A stretch of DNA of 64,000 bases from Alopecurus myosuroides (Eukaryota > Streptophyta > Magnoliopsida > Poales > Poaceae): contig CM054057.1 of the NCBI GenBank assembly GCA_028641055.1, positions 574,988,610-575,052,609 on the forward strand, written 5' to 3'. Both the position numbers and the translations under genes were made by a program. Within the stretch, counting starts at the first letter, position 1, and every line of letters starts with the position of its first letter. Below, one piece after another: positions 61,110-64,000 of the stretch. Under the pieces are notes generated by a model that was not told the DNA's origin, did no database searches, and worked only from the letters and a program-made list of their open reading frames with translations.

Positions 61110-61781
61110 ATGGTGCACCGCGACTACCTCGCCGGTGCGGCCGCCAAAGGGTTCGGCTGCCGAACCCTGCGCATCTGGGAGGCGCGTCTGCTGTACGAGG
61201 CGAACTACCACTCGCCGTCGGGGATGAGCGCGCCAAGGCACTGTCGGCTCAACGCAGGCGGCGTGCCTGTGCCTCCGCCGCCCACTAGGCCCGAGCGCAC
61301 CGCCGAGATCGAGGAGATCTGGAAGGGGATGCCCTCGGCGATACGCAACCAGCCGGAGTGGCATCCCGCCAACGAGGCGGCCTGGACGGCGTTCTTCCAG
61401 GAGAGGTTCGAGAGGGAGCTCGCCGACGTCCCCACCCACGGCGCCTTATCGAGCTGCAACAATGCCGCAGACCGCCGCATGTGGTGGAGCAAACCCGGGG
61501 GCACGCTCAGCCGTGTCCTCGCCCACATTGAGCGGCAGATGAGGCGGGGGATGAACCGCCGCACCACGGCCGCGCCTGCTCCCCCGCCCACTCCTCTCGT
61601 CGTCGTCAAGGAGGAACCGCAGGATGCGCCTCCGCACCGGCGGACTCGCAGCCAGTCCCTCGTCATCAGGGAAGGGCGCGCTCCTCCGCAGGCGCCGGGC
61701 GACGTCATCCTCCTCTCGGATAGCAGTGACGACGATGCCGCCTGCCCTCCCCCGCCAGTGTACCTTGGCAACCCAGGGTAG
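61110..61781 (+). CDS. Protein of unknown function in a Harbinger-type element (223 aa)
   Basis: ATG at 61110 in the context CGCCATGG, chosen over the in-frame upstream non-ATG extension; TAG at 61779-61781. An N-terminal half with conserved-looking aromatic and charged residues (DYLAGAAAKGFG, RLLYEANYH, EIEEIWKGMPSAIRNQPEW, WTAFFQERFERELA) is followed by MWWSKPGGTLSRVLAHIERQMR. A Pro/basic region with a KEEPQD motif and the acidic end ILLSDSSDDDAA complete it; KxEP and ILLSDSSDDD resemble SUMO-attachment and SUMO-interaction motifs. I do not recognise a transposase or Myb domain. Related proteins are, to my memory, common and unannotated in Triticeae genomes. Position inside TIR termini suggests a transposon-borne gene. 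Confidence 0.65.
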   Translation: MVHRDYLAGAAAKGFGCRTLRIWEARLLYEANYHSPSGMSAPRHCRLNAGGVPVPPPPTRPERTAEIEEIWKGMPSAIRNQPEWHPANEAAWTAFFQERFERELADVPTHGALSSCNNAADRRMWWSKPGGTLSRVLAHIERQMRRGMNRRTTAAPAPPPTPLVVVKEEPQDAPPHRRTRSQSLVIREGRAPPQAPGDVILLSDSSDDDAACPPPPVYLGNPG

Positions 61782-61900
61782 GGCAGTAGCAGCGCCGCCC
61801 CGAAGGAGCTGCCGAGCGACGACGACAACGACGGTGGCGACTACACCAAGATGTACAAGACCCTAGGCATCTAGTCGACGACGGCGACTACGCCGCCTTA

Positions 61901-62194
61901 GGGCCTCTTTGATTCATGGGAATAGCATAGGATTTTTGTAGGATTAGATCCTATAGGAAACTTTCCTATATTGCTTGTTTGATTCATAGGATCATATCCT
62001 ATAGGAAATATTCTCATAGGAATTTTGTAGTACAAATCCTATAGGAAAAGAACATGAGGTCCAACCTCATGAAAAAATTCCTTCACACAATCAAAGGAAA
62101 TTGCTCTTCTCATAGGATTCATTTAGCCATGCCATACCAATCCTACAAGTTTCCAATTCCTACACTTTTCCTATCCTATGAATCAAATGAGCAC
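61901..62194. mobile_element. Tourist-like MITE (294 bp) nested in the Harbinger-type element
   Basis: TTA duplications at 61898-61900 and 62195-62197. Termini GGGCCTCTTTGATTCAT and, inverted, GTGCTCATTTGATTCAT. The interior is rich in repeated CTATAGGAAA and ATAGGATT segments in both directions. A common grass MITE type. Confidence 0.92.
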
Positions 62195-62865
62195 TTAGTT
62201 TAAATTTCGTCCAGATTATGTAAAAAATCGCCTATATTTCGGCCCCTATCAATGAAAACTAGTTTGTTCGCCATTTTTTAGCACATTGTTTGTCAAATTT
62301 CCCCTACTTGGGCGGCGGCGCCGGTGGGCGAGATCGGTGGCGTTGTGAGGCAGAGGAAGCAGACGTGGCGGTGTGGGCCAGTTTTTCGCCATCTTGGGTC
62401 GCTGGCAAGACGGGCCCGCGGCGCGGAACGACTTGTCCGGCGCCCCCACGGGAGCCCCTGGGAGACGGGGTTAGGCTAGGTTTGCCAGACGGGAACAAGG
62501 GGGCGTCCGAACAGGAACCGGGGGGGCGCGGGGGCGAGAGGAGGGGGGGGGGAGGGGGCGGGGCGCGACCGGAGATGCTCTTACCGATATATCCATAATG
62601 GTCTGCAGCTAGCAAGTGCTCAACGATACTATTGACCCAACATGCGACAGCAATACATGTTGTCTTTGCACGTAGCTACCGCCGGCTATTGTACACAATC
62701 AATCAGTACTCTGCGAACAAGTTCGTCCCTGTGCATGGCGCCGATTAATCTTGCCCTGATTATGGATTACGTGCAGCTGTGATTTACTCATGATGTTGAA
62801 ACCATCCCTGTCGTGGTTGACTGGCTCGCATTGATTTGACCACTTGGCACCCTTCTACCAGTTTA

Positions 62866-64000
62866 GAGCATCTCCGGTCGTCCCCAAATAGGCGTCCGGA
62901 TCAACGCTGAAAGGAGGCCTTCGGGGCTGTCCGGACAAGATGGTGCCGTTAGGGTGGGTCGTTCCCTACTCCTAGCCCTCAACAAAACCCCCTAAAAACA
63001 AATTAAAACAAAATTTTAGGAAATCTTGCAGAATTTAAACAAAATTTAAACTAAAACCTAATTTTAAGCTAGAAACGACGTGTTCTACTGATTGAACACG
63101 TCGTAGTCTTCCTCCTTAACTAGAGGCGCCCTTCCCGCCGTCAATGCCTGGATAAGGAGGTCGGTTGCTCGTCCCAGCCTCGTGGTCGTTCGCCAAGGAC
63201 CGAAGCCATCTCCGCTGTCGAGGTCAATGGTTGACGCACCGGTGATGGCAGCATGGTCACCAAACAACCACACGCACGCCTCACACTCGAGCGGCTCCAG
63301 CAGCATGTTGAAGGATGCGGCGAAGGCGGCGACGAGCCCCTCAGGGTCGCCCGACATCGTGGGCGACTGCTGGCAGGGCCATCATCACTGCGTACGTCGA
63401 AGACGGCGCCTCCGTCTTCACCTCCACCTTCGGCTTCTTTGGCGGCGGTGGGCCGGAGCGGCGCGGGCGCCATCGTTGATGACGAGGGTGCCGGAGCGGC
63501 GTGCTGGCGTCGAGCGCGGCTCTAGCTTGGGAACGCGGAGGCGCCCCTGGAGGAGTGCGAGGAGGACGAACGAGGCGGCGAGGGCGTCTTCATTGCGCGC
63601 CTCGCGCCCCACACATTGCACGCAGACGTGGTGAGGAGGGGCTATTCGTCGGCAGCGTGTGCCCGACTCTGTCCAGAAGGCGGTGCGCCCTATGAGGTTC
63701 CTCTCGTTGACAAGGGAGGAGGGGGCCAGGCAGGGGCCGTCCCAGCGTTACTACCGCTGCTCATGGAGGCGGCGGAATTTCCCGTCGTACCGCCCGGTGT
63801 TGGCGGGGTTTGCCTGGTCCCATTTCCGGCGAGGTGCGCCGCTCCGGCATGAGGACGTTGTAGAAGTGCGCGAGGTACTCGGCTCGAGTCGGTCACGTGT
63901 GGCGCGTCGAGGACGAGCATACCGACAACGCCAAAGGTAACCCGTGCCCGGCGCACACGGCAGGGGGAGGGGCAGAGATACCCCGCGGTTAAGAGCGCTC
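62866..64000 (-). mobile_element. Second Harbinger-type element, incomplete at the window edge
   Basis: TTA (62863-62865) followed by GAGCATCTCCGGTCGTCCC, the same terminus as the previous element, then AATAGGCGTCCGGATC shared with 60750-60765. The other end is outside the window. From about 63100 the DNA is GC-rich. The minus strand has an open frame 63357-63085 that ends in KEEDYDVFNQ, preceded by several frame breaks up to about 63960 (a FYNVLMPERR-like segment in another frame). This looks like a decayed transposon-borne gene read leftward. No known domain is recognised. Confidence 0.7.
63085..63357 (-). pseudogene. Last exon-like fragment of a transposon-borne gene
   Basis: 90 open codons starting at an ATG (63357): MSGDPEGLVAAFAASFNMLL, then a Cys/Trp-containing stretch, and ATDLLIQALTAGRAPLVKEEDYDVFNQ before the stop. 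It ends 220 bp from the element terminus, consistent with the gene's 3' end pointing to that terminus. The upstream frame is broken. The family is not recognised. Confidence 0.4.

Larger units (their letters stand above)
60726..62580 (+). mobile_element. PIF/Harbinger-type element, 1855 bp, carrying one ORF and a nested MITE
   Basis: TTA flanks both ends (60723-60725 and 62581-62583). The termini GAGCATCTTCAGTCGCGCC and, inverted, GAGCATCTCCGGTCGCGCC match at 17 of 19 positions. No transposase is encoded, so it is non-autonomous, yet it has a GC-rich ORF with a good start context. A second TTA-flanked MITE is nested in its 3' half. The termini are of the same family as those at 16053 and 62866. 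Confidence 0.88.

Noticed and set aside
61205..61828. 207-codon minus-strand frame opposite the Harbinger-type ORF
   Set aside because: It is the shadow of the + strand ORF, which has a good ATG context and a more protein-like composition.

Overview
The window is plant nuclear DNA from a grass, most likely a Pooideae/Triticeae-type genome. The basis is the content: a BARE/Angela-like Copia LTR, several Tekay/Del-type Ty3/gypsy LTRs beginning TGTxACATCCC, Stowaway MITEs with CTCCCTC termini, and PIF/Harbinger families with TTA/TAA target-site duplications. There is no bacterial-style operon, rRNA, CRISPR array or convincing tRNA. At least two thirds of the window is transposable elements, many nested. 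I see only one plausible small host gene (34143-34388).

Layout. (1) 1-15028: a very large non-autonomous LTR retrotransposon on the + strand. Its LTRs are about 6.07 kb (left one cut by the window edge) around a 3.6-kb non-coding internal domain with a primer-binding site and a polypurine tract. It inserted into an internally deleted PIF/Harbinger transposase gene (15029-16053, minus). (2) 16054-28651: a Helitron-like end, a hAT MITE (16497-16783), a 9-kb gene-like region with GC-rich leaders, splice-like junctions and small duplications but no intact recognisable gene, and three related Helitron-type 3' ends (27901-28454). (3) 28652-33850: a full-length Copia element on the minus strand with 129-bp LTRs and a GTACG duplication, sitting about 290 bp upstream of the small host gene. 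(4) 34560-39671: MITEs, a probable non-LTR retroelement tail, and a 1.25-kb Harbinger-type element holding gene-like sequence. (5) 39672 to about 59580: an old chromovirus (Ty3/gypsy with chromodomain, Tekay-type) on the minus strand with about 4.2-kb LTRs. Its left LTR contains two later solo LTRs: a 3558-bp Tekay-like one with GCATG duplication and a BARE/Angela-like one. The right LTR preserves both empty sites. (6) 60226-64000: a Stowaway MITE, a complete 1.86-kb Harbinger-type element carrying a 223-codon ORF and a nested MITE, and the start of a second related element.

How the parts relate. The three Tekay-type LTR families share a design: a GC-rich, pyrimidine-rich leader segment and, where read, a short coding tail near the LTR 3' end. 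The chromovirus additionally has a broken acidic ORF between its 5' LTR and gag, and an antisense gene-like unit with a polyadenylation signal inside each LTR. The internal domain of the first element contains a diverged, collinear copy of a piece of its own LTR. The three Harbinger-type elements share GAGCATCTCCGGTCGC-like termini, so the transposase relic at 15 kb belongs to the family that could have moved the others.
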